DNA of 5,770 bases, taken from Methanocella_A sp035319305 (lineage in GTDB: Archaea; Halobacteriota; Methanocellia; Methanocellales; Methanocellaceae). The stretch covers positions 1 through 5,770 of the forward strand of contig DATHCY010000113.1 in the NCBI GenBank assembly GCA_035319305.1, in the 5' to 3' direction. The notes below the pieces were generated by a model, which worked only from the letters and a program-made list of their open reading frames with translations, searched no databases and was not told where the DNA came from. Position 1 is the first letter of the stretch. Each line of letters begins with the position of its first letter. Shown in pieces: positions 1-5,053 of this stretch. Made by a program: the position numbers and the translations under genes.

Positions 1-458
1 GTAGCGGCGCATATATCGTCGGCCCCTGTATCATCGGGGAGAACTGTGACATCGGCCCCAACTGCTTCGTCCGGGCGTCGACCAGCATTGGTGATGATGT
101 CCACATAGGCAACGCTGTCGAGATCAAGAACTCGATCATCATGAACGGGACGAAGATCGGTCATCTCAGCTACGTCGGGGACAGTGTGATCGGCGAACGA
201 TGTAACTTCGGCGCCGGTACCAAGGTCGCCAACCTGCGGCTGGACGAAAAGACCATCACGGTCATCATCGACGGAAAGAAGGTCGATAGCGGCCGCCGCA
301 AACTGGGATGCATCATGGGTGACGGTGTCCATACGGGCATCGGTAGCCTTATCAACGTGGGAACATCGATCGGCGCAGGCGCCTCCATCGGACCGGGTGT
401 ACTGGCTAAGGGCGAAATCAAAGCTGGCGGACGTTTGATCCACCGACCAGCGGGATAA
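1..458 (+). CDS. glmU: Bifunctional sugar-1-phosphate nucleotidyltransferase / acetyltransferase (GlmU-like), C-terminal part, 5' end outside window
   Basis: The reading frame is open from base 3 to the TAA at 456-458, giving the last 151 residues; the start and the nucleotidyltransferase domain lie upstream. What is visible is a left-handed beta-helix of hexapeptide repeats (IVGPCIIGENCDIGPN, TSIGDDVHIGNAVEI, SIGAGASIGPG). The segments KIGHLSYVGDSVIG and NFGAGTKVANLRLD are typical of the acetyltransferase half of archaeal GlmU-type enzymes, which acetylate glucosamine-1-phosphate and then form UDP-GlcNAc in the cytoplasm. The His of GHLSY, the Tyr three residues later, the Asn of VANLR (23 after the His) and the Lys of DEKT (6 after the Asn) match, from memory, the spacing of active-site residues in Sulfolobus tokodaii ST0452. 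A further Lys that I recall three positions later is Thr here. The sugar specificity of the missing domain cannot be judged, so a related nucleotidyltransferase is possible. Confidence 0.9.
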   Translation, partial: SGAYIVGPCIIGENCDIGPNCFVRASTSIGDDVHIGNAVEIKNSIIMNGTKIGHLSYVGDSVIGERCNFGAGTKVANLRLDEKTITVIIDGKKVDSGRRKLGCIMGDGVHTGIGSLINVGTSIGAGASIGPGVLAKGEIKAGGRLIHRPAG

Positions 459-463
459 ACACG

Positions 464-829
464 TTAATCCTTTTTTACCATCCCTTCACTGTCGGGTACC
501 GAGACCTTTTTATTTCTGAACTGTCTCTCGGGTACCGAGACCTTTTTATTTCTGAACTTTTTCCTTCTAATGATGATTTCTGAACTAATTATTTCTATCA
601 GAACCATGATAAGAAGAAGTCCTCCAGCACATGCAAGACCGCAGACGCCGACAAGGAAAATATAAGGATGCAACCAGCGGCCGGAATCGAATTCAAAAAT
701 GTTGAACGGGACGAAGTTCGCCCCAACGCCAAAGATCCACTGCGGAATATGATCCGCATCGACAAGTACACCAGCGATCCCGCCACCAAGGCCGAGAAGA
801 ACCCAAAAACAAAGTGCGCTAGCTCGCAT
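464..829 (-). CDS. Small membrane protein with DADH...RWLH motifs (YdjM-like), repeated basic tail
   Basis: I recognise no named protein. From the ATG at 829 the product is 121 residues. It has a first hydrophobic helix (about 5-23) running into GVLVDADHIPQWIFG, a loop, then GRWLHPYIFLVG and a second long hydrophobic stretch (about 54-80), ending in a Lys/Arg-rich tail. A D-x-D-H motif followed by R-x-x-H at the start of the next helix recalls the YdjM/PF04307 group of predicted metal-dependent membrane hydrolases, but the protein is shorter than usual. The tail contains FRNKKVSVP twice, 12 residues apart, from a DNA duplication. The start is uncertain: the frame stays open above the ATG to a TAA about 75 bases upstream, and the nearest good ribosome site points to a TTG in another frame. 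The stop lies 5 bases from that of the convergent gene. The gene may be translated from a non-standard start, frameshifted or decaying. Confidence 0.55.
   Translation of the reverse strand: MRASALCFWVLLGLGGGIAGVLVDADHIPQWIFGVGANFVPFNIFEFDSGRWLHPYIFLVGVCGLACAGGLLLIMVLIEIISSEIIIRRKKFRNKKVSVPERQFRNKKVSVPDSEGMVKKD
471..476 (+). terminator. T6 tract after the glmU-like gene
   Basis: Six consecutive T residues begin 12 bases after the TAA stop of the upstream gene, with no hairpin before them. Archaeal transcription often ends at such U-tracts. The same bases encode Lys-Lys near the C-terminus of the convergent gene, so the run may simply be codon content. Confidence 0.35.
489..560. repeat. Tandem duplication, 2 x 36 bp
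   Basis: Bases 489-524 and 525-560 match at 34 of 36 positions (differences at 491/527 and 523/559); 492-522 and 528-558 are identical. The period is exactly 12 codons, so the duplication keeps the minus-strand gene in frame and doubles the peptide FRNKKVSVP plus three residues. An 11-base fragment (ATTTCTGAACT, 576-586) recurs once more out of phase. Confidence 0.95.
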
Positions 830-872
830 TGTATTATCAATAAAATAGTTTGCAATTCTATCAAACGATATG

Positions 873-880
873 CCCCTCCT
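873..880 (-). promoter_or_regulatory. Strong Shine-Dalgarno (AGGAGGGG) before the small membrane gene
   Basis: The minus strand reads AGGAGGGG here, the best ribosome site in the window. Eight bases downstream is a TTG (864-862), which opens an 88-codon frame (598-864) different from the one carrying the DADH motif. In the DADH frame the codons after the site are ATA, TCG, TTT, GAT, AGA, ATT. A TATA-like AAATAAT (rc of about 915-921) would place a transcription start near 891, so a transcript carrying this site is plausible. Confidence 0.5.
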
Positions 881-1080
881 GTCTACCGTATTTTCAACTC
901 CATGTTATTTTCGTCGATTATTTGCCGACAGCTATCATTGAGAAGAACGGTTTATAGTTGATCCTTCCACCTGCCTCTCGCCCCATGGTCTACGGCTCCC
1001 CAGCCTTGTTTTCACCCATCGTATGCGCGTTTGCAGTAAATATGCATTGTGGTGATTAAGAGAATTGGGTTCAGTGGTAG

Positions 1081-1114
1081 CGAAACCCCACGGGCTTTAG
1101 CCATGAGATGTCAC
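1081..1114 (+). mobile_element. Possible relic of an IS200/IS605 (TnpB-type) right end
   Basis: The stretch has the form GAAACCCCACGGGC-TTTA-GCCATGAGATGTCAC. Right ends of many IS200/IS605 elements, which are also the 3' part of the TnpB guide RNA, carry such a subterminal hairpin with a TTTA loop. Here the stem is imperfect: GGC pairs GCC, then CCCA pairs TGAG with mismatches, as if one C had been lost. No tnpA or tnpB frame and no left end are visible, so at most this is a scar. The assignment rests on pattern memory. Confidence 0.3.
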
Positions 1115-1152
1115 CTTCAAAATAAGAAACATGATTATAATCGTTTGGGGAT

Positions 1153-1236
1153 GGGGGCGGCGCCATGCCGCCCTCCAATGGTGGAGTCGAAACTCGAGTT
1201 GCTTCAGAAGCAATTGTTGGTATCTTCCGCGAAGAT
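1153..1236. other. Cluster of consecutive hairpins, candidate structured RNA
   Basis: Four inverted repeats follow one another. GGGCGGC (1155-1161) pairs GCCGCCC (1167-1173) around a 5-base loop, extendable by a G-T and a G-C pair. CTCCA (1173-1177) pairs TGGAG (1182-1186). TTGCTT (1199-1204) pairs AAGCAA (1208-1213) around CAG. ATCTTC (1222-1227) pairs GAAGAT (1231-1236) around CGC. The perfect palindrome AACTCGAGTT occupies 1191-1200. The strand is not certain; a TATA-like AGTAAATATG (1036-1045) upstream and T-tracts at 1334-1349 favour plus. No known RNA family is recognised. Confidence 0.35.
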
Positions 1237-1298
1237 TTTAAACTAAGCGATGATTGTAGCGCATTTTTATCGAGTAAGCCACCGATGTACCGGCAACA

Positions 1299-1349
1299 GC
1301 AGCTTGATCGCCGTACGCTGCAGCCGCCTAATATTTTTTTTGGTTTTTT
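1299..1349 (+). terminator. Weak hairpin followed by T8 and T6 tracts
   Basis: GCAGC (1299-1303) can pair GCTGC (1317-1321). Twelve bases later come T8 (1334-1341) and T6 (1344-1349) separated by GG. This is a good archaeal U-tract terminator on the plus strand, yet no convincing plus-strand protein gene precedes it. It would fit the end of a transcript covering the hairpin cluster. Confidence 0.4.
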
Positions 1350-1410
1350 AGCGTTTTCTCATGCCCAGTATCAAGAGTCTGGCATTATATCGGATATTAC
1401 GAAGACAGTG

Positions 1411-1440
1411 TTATATATATTTGTTATATTATAATATATT
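1411..1440 (+). promoter_or_regulatory. TATA-rich promoter of the 172-residue surface protein gene
   Basis: Two strong TATA-like runs occur, TTATATATAT (1411-1420) and TTATATTATAATATATT (1424-1440). The second predicts a transcription start near 1459 and a leader of roughly 28 bases holding a GAGG ribosome site at 1477-1480, seven bases before the ATG. Confidence 0.5.
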
Positions 1441-1487
1441 CTACGGTCTGCGTTACTATAGCAGTCGATCTTGCTCGAGGCGTCAAG

Positions 1488-2006
1488 ATGTTGAGAAAAT
1501 CTCCTAGAATACCTCCCTTTATCATCGTTGCGTTGTGGGGGCTCGTCGCAGCCTTTGTGTTGCTCATCGCGCTCACCGGAAAGAATGTCAGTTCAAGCAT
1601 GGAGATCGTAGGAATCATCGGCGTACCAGGAAAAATCACTGCCATGCCATCAGTACATGCTATCCCCACCCTTGCTGCGATACCAAAAATCCAGCCTGCC
1701 TCGCCGGCCCCGTCACCATCGACAACAGGGGTGCAGACCCCTTCTTCGCCTCCAGAATCTATACCTGGACTGGTCAGGGTCACACTGGCCCCCACTCCTA
1801 CCAGCGTTCCTGAAGATGATGCCCAGATACAGTCCGATCAGGCCATCATCGCTAGTACCGTCGCCACATCATCGCCGGTTTCCACCACAGTACCGGCTAC
1901 CAGTAAGCACGTATCACCGATCGGATGGATCGTGCCGGCACTGTTCGTCGTCATGGGCGCCCTTCTGATAGTCGTTGGTATCCGAAATTTTACCAGACGG
2001 CCATAA
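1488..2006 (+). CDS. Hypothetical membrane-anchored surface protein with Pro/Ser/Thr-rich linker
   Basis: The family is not recognised. The 172-residue product starts MLRKSPR, followed by a hydrophobic helix (about 11-30), a central 110-residue region rich in Pro, Ser, Thr and Ala (for example SPAPSPSTTGVQTPSSPPES), and a second helix (about 145-165) ending RNFTRRP. Basic residues at both ends put both termini in the cytoplasm and the low-complexity part outside, like a small loop or stalk. Such linkers in archaeal surface proteins are often glycosylated; one external N-x-S sequon lies at Asn33 (KNVSSS). The ATG is supported by GAGG seven bases upstream and a clear TATA region. The gene faces the epimerase gene convergently. 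The protein is too short and simple to infer an activity, and the composition bias limits any homology claim. An archaeal cell-envelope role is inference from topology and from neighbouring sugar genes. Confidence 0.7.
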   Translation: MLRKSPRIPPFIIVALWGLVAAFVLLIALTGKNVSSSMEIVGIIGVPGKITAMPSVHAIPTLAAIPKIQPASPAPSPSTTGVQTPSSPPESIPGLVRVTLAPTPTSVPEDDAQIQSDQAIIASTVATSSPVSTTVPATSKHVSPIGWIVPALFVVMGALLIVVGIRNFTRRP

Positions 2007-2065
2007 CCACCATATCTAATTTCTCATATACAGCGCAGAGATCGTCTATAGAGTCGCATAAATAT

Positions 2066-2072
2066 AAAAAAA
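2066..2072 (-). terminator. U7 tract after the epimerase gene
   Basis: On the minus strand a T7 run (A7 on plus) lies 46 bases past the TAG stop of the epimerase gene, within AT-rich sequence. It is a likely archaeal terminator in the 111-base gap between two convergent genes; nothing else was seen in that gap. Confidence 0.45.
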
Positions 2073-2117
2073 TAATAGCTAAGCAAGCACATCGAAGACC
2101 GTTCAGCCTCTCTCGGC

Positions 2118-3053
2118 CTATCCACGGCTCGACATTTTTGCTTCTATGATCTCCCGTAGCCCCTCAGTCAGTCCGACTTTTGGAAGATATCCCAGCAGTT
2201 CTTTTGCACGGGAAATATCAGCGTAGCTATACTTGATATCTCCAGGTCTATCGGCCTGCATTTCAGGCTTTACATTGGTATAGCCATACAGGTCGATGAT
2301 CGTGTGGGCGAGATCTCCGACGCTCGTCGCTTTTCCCGTGCCACAATTGAATGCCTTGCCTACAGCAGAATTTTTCTTAAGCAGGAGCAGGACCATATCT
2401 ACCACGTCATGCACTGAGACAAAGTCCCGGGTGGCGGTCCCATCGCCGAAGATGACCGGCGAGAGGCCCTGTGAGGTGCGATCGATGAACTTCGAAATGA
2501 CGCCACTATACGGGTTCGAGGGGTTCTGCCGAGGGCTGTAGATATTAAACGGCCGGATCACCGTAGCAGGGATGCCATATACCGCCGAATACGCCAGAGC
2601 GTACTTCTCGCCCGACAGCTTGCTGACACCGTAAGGCGATAGCGGGTTCTGCGGGTGTGACTCATCGACTGGCAGCCGAATCGGATCGCCGTAAGTGGCC
2701 GCGGAGCTGAAGTATACGAACCGCTCAACGTTTGCTTCCCGCGCCGCATTTAGGAGGTTTAGGGTTCCTATAATGTTATTCTCCGCGTCGAAGATCGGAT
2801 CCACGATCGAAGCCGCGATGTAGATCTGAGCTGCACAGTGGACGATCGCATCGGCATCTTTAACCATTTGTCTGACGATAGTCGGGTTCCGGATGTCGCC
2901 TCGAATAAAGTTCACCCCAGGCATCTCGATGATGCCATTTGAGGAGAGATTATCGAGAACTGTGACTTTGGCGTTCGAGCGAACCAGGGCCTCGCAAATA
3001 TACGAGCCAACCTGCCCGAACCCACCGGTGACCAGTACTGAGCGATGCTGCAT
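2118..3053 (-). CDS. NAD-dependent nucleotide-sugar epimerase/dehydratase (GalE-like)
   Basis: A complete 311-residue extended short-chain dehydrogenase/reductase, the normal length for archaeal GalE-type enzymes. The N-terminal Rossmann fold has TGGFGQVG (9-16) for NAD and an acidic Asp34 (VLDNLSS) expected to hold the adenosine ribose. GDIRN (52-56) and HCAAQ (72-76) are further cofactor-contact motifs. The catalytic set is Ser117 (FSSAATYGD), Tyr141 and Lys145 (YGVSK). RPFNIYSPRQ, then FGDGTATRDFVSVHDVVD and a C-terminal NCGTGKATSV segment, form the substrate half. The likely reaction is 4-epimerisation of a UDP-sugar such as UDP-glucose or UDP-GlcNAc in the cytoplasm; a 4,6-dehydratase or reductase role cannot be excluded. 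The ATG at 3053 sits 27 bases from the centre of a TATA box, implying a leaderless message. Together with the GlmU-like enzyme and the glycosyltransferase it suggests surface-glycan synthesis. Confidence 0.95.
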   Translation of the reverse strand: MQHRSVLVTGGFGQVGSYICEALVRSNAKVTVLDNLSSNGIIEMPGVNFIRGDIRNPTIVRQMVKDADAIVHCAAQIYIAASIVDPIFDAENNIIGTLNLLNAAREANVERFVYFSSAATYGDPIRLPVDESHPQNPLSPYGVSKLSGEKYALAYSAVYGIPATVIRPFNIYSPRQNPSNPYSGVISKFIDRTSQGLSPVIFGDGTATRDFVSVHDVVDMVLLLLKKNSAVGKAFNCGTGKATSVGDLAHTIIDLYGYTNVKPEMQADRPGDIKYSYADISRAKELLGYLPKVGLTEGLREIIEAKMSSRG

Positions 3054-3074
3054 GGGATAATGTAATAGCCGATA

Positions 3075-3090
3075 GAATATATAAGCTTAA
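3075..3090 (-). promoter_or_regulatory. TATA promoter of the epimerase gene (leaderless)
   Basis: The minus strand reads TTAAGCTTATATATTC. The TATA core (3084-3077) is centred 27-28 bases before the A of the ATG at 3053, the usual TATA-to-start distance in archaea, so transcription should begin at or next to the start codon. No Shine-Dalgarno sequence is present. Confidence 0.6.
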
Positions 3091-3150
3091 TTTAGCCTTC
3101 GTGCTGTGCTTGTTATGATTCCAAGCCTTCTGTTAACAGTAATAAGAACC

Positions 3151-3690
3151 TCAAATGACCGGGCTTATAAATTTGCCCGTTCTGGCAAACATAGCAGCGT
3201 TTTCAGGTCGGTACAGCCGGAAGTACCAGATGAAGGTGAAGATGATGATAAAGCCAGTGATTTCAGGGATATATACACTCGGGTCGTGGATCAGCTCGTT
3301 CAGGATATTGCCAAAATAATTATCCAGGTTGATCTTCGGGAACTCCCACCCGAGCAACGGCCAGAACAACGTCTGTTTCGTGTTCCACATCTGATCCTCG
3401 ATAATATGTAGGACGCTGGCCAGTGCGATGAATCGGGCGCCATCAAGCAGCCGCCTCCGCTCGGCATAAATGCACACGCCCGTCAGCAGGACTGCAAAGG
3501 CGATCGTATGCGCGAAGATACGCCCGTTCTCAAACGTACTGTAGAACAGGTAATGGCCGATCGGCTTATCGATGATATCGGGAAGCATAGCGCCGGCGAC
3601 GACTAGACGGTAGTCCGCATCCTCTTTGATCAGCGACGATAGGGCGAACACAACCAGTAACGTTAGCCCTATGTGGCCGAAAAATATCAT
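3151..3690 (-). CDS. YdjM-like predicted metal-dependent membrane hydrolase
   Basis: A 179-residue integral membrane protein resembling the YdjM/PF04307 family (LexA-binding, inner-membrane-associated putative hydrolases), whose substrate is not established. Conserved-looking polar positions sit at helix ends: His6 (FFGHIGLTLL), Pro37-Asp38 and Asp41 (AMLPDIIDKPIGH), His61 (GRIFAHTIAF), and His95 with Glu98-Asp99 (VLHIIEDQMW), followed by LFWPLLGWEFP. These would bind a metal at the membrane face. Hydrophobic segments fall at about 7-21, 29-36, 59-75, 87-97 and 144-157; a charged C-terminal tail follows. I chose the ATG at 3690 over the TTG at 3702 because the TATA box is centred 27-28 bases before that ATG and no ribosome site precedes either. 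The 97-base gap to the epimerase start and the separate promoters argue against one operon. The hydrolase function is inherited from the family name, not demonstrated. Confidence 0.85.
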   Translation of the reverse strand: MIFFGHIGLTLLVVFALSSLIKEDADYRLVVAGAMLPDIIDKPIGHYLFYSTFENGRIFAHTIAFAVLLTGVCIYAERRRLLDGARFIALASVLHIIEDQMWNTKQTLFWPLLGWEFPKINLDNYFGNILNELIHDPSVYIPEITGFIIIFTFIWYFRLYRPENAAMFARTGKFISPVI

Positions 3691-3710
3691 GGTTGAGTAC
3701 AAGCTCTATA

Positions 3711-3732
3711 ACTTATTATATTCCTTTCGGTA
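3711..3732 (-). promoter_or_regulatory. TATA/BRE promoter of the YdjM-like gene (leaderless)
   Basis: The minus strand reads CGAAAGGAATATAATAAG. The core ATATAATA (3721-3714) is centred 27-28 bases before the ATG at 3690, and CGAAAG just upstream resembles a TFB-recognition element. The spacing equals that of the epimerase promoter. Confidence 0.55.
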
Positions 3733-3751
3733 CCACAAGGGATTAGGTGTA

Positions 3752-3958
3752 TCAGCTCACACAATATTGAAATGGTGCCTTCAATTTATGTGGTGGGTGG
3801 ATGGCAACAGATATCAATAGCATAACGATGACAGACCAAAGTATGCCATGATAACTCCTCTCAATCGATCGGGTATACCATTGGCCTTGGTCAGTCGGGT
3901 AGTGGATGGAATAAGCCGGTAACACCTGCGGGCCATCAATCAGCAGCGACTCCAGCAA
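3752..3958 (-). CDS. Possible small membrane protein, start uncertain
   Basis: Not recognised. The frame ends at the TGA at 3754-3752 and is open upstream to an ATG at 4081, but that longer version would overlap the divergent ParB-like gene and has no promoter before it. Beginning at the TTG at 3958 gives 68 residues: MLESLLIDGPQVLPAY, a Tyr/Ser/Arg-rich middle, RSYHGILW, one hydrophobic helix (about 39-54) and a basic tail. A TATA-like TTATACTT (3990-3983 on minus) is centred 28 bases before this TTG, as in the two leaderless neighbours. If translation began further up, another hydrophobic helix (LRLILFSLALVCGLLESLL) would precede it, making a two-helix protein. It lies 61 bases before the YdjM-like gene on the same strand. 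Real expression is unproven; the whole could be non-coding promoter DNA. Confidence 0.4.
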   Translation of the reverse strand: MLESLLIDGPQVLPAYSIHYPTDQGQWYTRSIERSYHGILWSVIVMLLISVAIHPPHKLKAPFQYCVS

Positions 3959-4051
3959 GCCACATACAAGGGCGAGAGAGAAAAGTATAAGCCTTAAACA
4001 CTTAATAATGACTATAAGCCAATTATTTGGTTTATATGGGGGAACACAGCT
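3959..4051. promoter_or_regulatory. Divergent promoter region of the parB-like gene
   Basis: This AT-rich stretch contains several TATA-like elements: AAGTATAA (3983-3990), TTAATAAT (4002-4009), CTATAAG (4012-4018) and TTTATATG (4031-4038). The GGGGGA at 4038-4043 is a plausible ribosome site for the GTG at 4052. The first element reads as a TATA box in either direction. Which one is used cannot be decided from sequence. Confidence 0.4.
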
Positions 4052-5023
4052 GTGGGTAAAAAGATAAGCGGATTTAGCCATTATCCGATGATACCGATCG
4101 ATCAGGTGACGCCAAGTAACAAGGAACTACGCAGGACAAGGTCTGACGTTTCCCAGTTAAAAAATACAATATCAGACGTAGGCCTCCTCCAGCCGATCAT
4201 CGTGCGGAAATCCACGGGCGGCTACACGGTCATCGACGGTCAGCGTCGACTGCAGGCACTCAAAGAACTCAAAGTACCGGAGCTTATTGTCGGACGGGAC
4301 GTGATCATCGACGTTGACGAGACCGAGGCGGATGCGCGTTTCAAACGGATCATAGCCAACGTGCAACGCGAGGATATTGACGACGTCGAGTTAGGCCGTG
4401 CGTTCGTCGAGCTAAAGGAAAACTACAACTACAAGTACAATGAAATTTCAGAGATCATTGGCAAGACACCGCACTATGTCTCTGCCAAGGTAGGCCTTGC
4501 AAAGCGACTCACAGCTGAACTACAAGACATGATAACAAAGGATCGAGAAGCCGCGATATTTACTCGGAGTAAATTTTCTGACGAAGAGGATACCAATCCG
4601 ATCTATGAGATGAACATAAACATCATCGAGGAGATCGCACGTCTTCCCGCAGAATTACAGCGGCCTGCATATGATGCGATCCGCACCAGGGAAATGGATA
4701 AAAAAGAAGCACTGGAGTACCTGCGGATCGTGAAAAGAGACACAGAGGTCATGCAAATGGCTACGGACGTCAGAGGACTCATGGAGACCTATGCCTCTTC
4801 CGCGAGAGATCATACAGAACCGGCTCGCAACAAAGCTCTTAACAACTACTTCAAAAAGATCAACCGAAATCTCGACCGGCTGGCAACGATGGCGAAAACC
4901 TCCGGCCCCGGCGAACGAGAGAAGGTAATACCAGAACTGGAATCCCTCATCGAAAAGCTGACCTCGCTATGCGCAGAGATAAAGACCAGCGAAACCGGGA
5001 CCGGGAAAGCGGAAGCTAAATGA
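4052..5023 (+). CDS. ParB/Spo0J-like nuclease-fold DNA-binding protein
   Basis: A 323-residue protein with a ParB N-terminal domain: IPIDQVTPSN (14-23), the box GLLQPIIV (44-51), VIDGQRRLQAL (60-70, equivalent to the GERR nucleotide-binding motif) and ANVQREDIDDVE (102-113, the ENxQREDL motif that in ParB proteins contacts CTP). A helix-turn-helix follows at about 128-150 (YNEISEIIGKTPHYVSAKV). The C-terminal 180 residues are helical and charged, with a probable coiled coil near 290-312 and a Gly/Thr/Lys tail. The family loads DNA at a specific site, as in chromosome or plasmid partition or silencing. No ParA gene is in the window. The GTG start is supported by GGGGGA eight bases upstream; an ATG at 4088 would give a shorter protein still keeping IPIDQV. 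The gene is transcribed away from the small membrane-protein genes. A chromosomal regulator role is as likely as partition. Confidence 0.88.
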   Translation: MGKKISGFSHYPMIPIDQVTPSNKELRRTRSDVSQLKNTISDVGLLQPIIVRKSTGGYTVIDGQRRLQALKELKVPELIVGRDVIIDVDETEADARFKRIIANVQREDIDDVELGRAFVELKENYNYKYNEISEIIGKTPHYVSAKVGLAKRLTAELQDMITKDREAAIFTRSKFSDEEDTNPIYEMNINIIEEIARLPAELQRPAYDAIRTREMDKKEALEYLRIVKRDTEVMQMATDVRGLMETYASSARDHTEPARNKALNNYFKKINRNLDRLATMAKTSGPGEREKVIPELESLIEKLTSLCAEIKTSETGTGKAEAK

Positions 5024-5047
5024 ATAAATCTAACTAACGGACATACC

Positions 5048-5053
5048 TTTTTT
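5048..5053 (+). terminator. T6 tract after the parB-like gene
   Basis: A run of six T residues lies 25 bases after the TGA stop, followed by AT-rich DNA, without a preceding hairpin. It is a likely archaeal U-tract terminator separating this gene from the glycosyltransferase gene. Confidence 0.45.

Larger units (their letters stand above)
830..1487. other. 658-base stretch without a convincing protein gene
   Basis: No frame here has a ribosome site, family resemblance or length that supports a gene. It holds, in order, the promoter and ribosome site of the upstream minus-strand gene (830-960), a small GGCT-CCCC-AGCC hairpin (994-1005), an IS200/IS605-like hairpin (1081-1114), a cluster of strong hairpins (1153-1236), a weaker hairpin and T-rich tract (1299-1349), and the AT-rich promoter of the next gene (1409-1441). 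Such a large structured gap contrasts with the tighter spacing elsewhere. Confidence 0.6.

Noticed and set aside
489..586. Repeat array as a possible CRISPR remnant
   Set aside because: The units are directly abutting with no unique spacer and lie in frame inside a coding region; a tandem duplication explains them.
668..961. Plus-strand frame of 97 codons opposite the small membrane gene
   Set aside because: No motif, no ribosome site and a patchy composition; it crosses from antisense coding into promoter sequence.
1071..1115. tRNA-like stretch (TTCAGTGGTAGC resembling a D-arm)
   Set aside because: No matching acceptor stem, anticodon arm or TTCRANNC T-loop could be placed within tRNA distance.
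1049..1434. Two plus-strand open frames (1049-1246 and 1165-1434)
   Set aside because: They overlap each other in different frames, have no ribosome sites, and lie in hairpin-rich and T-rich sequence (the second start codon is in a hairpin loop), so they are not supported as genes.
1424..1795. Minus-strand frame of 123 codons opposite the surface protein gene
   Set aside because: It is antisense to a frame with clear start signals and membrane topology; its Gly/Asp-rich composition mirrors the opposite strand's Pro/Ser/Thr codons.
3130..3139. Palindrome CTGTTAACAG between two minus-strand genes
   Set aside because: Single 10-base palindrome without a loop, T-tract or second copy; it may be chance.
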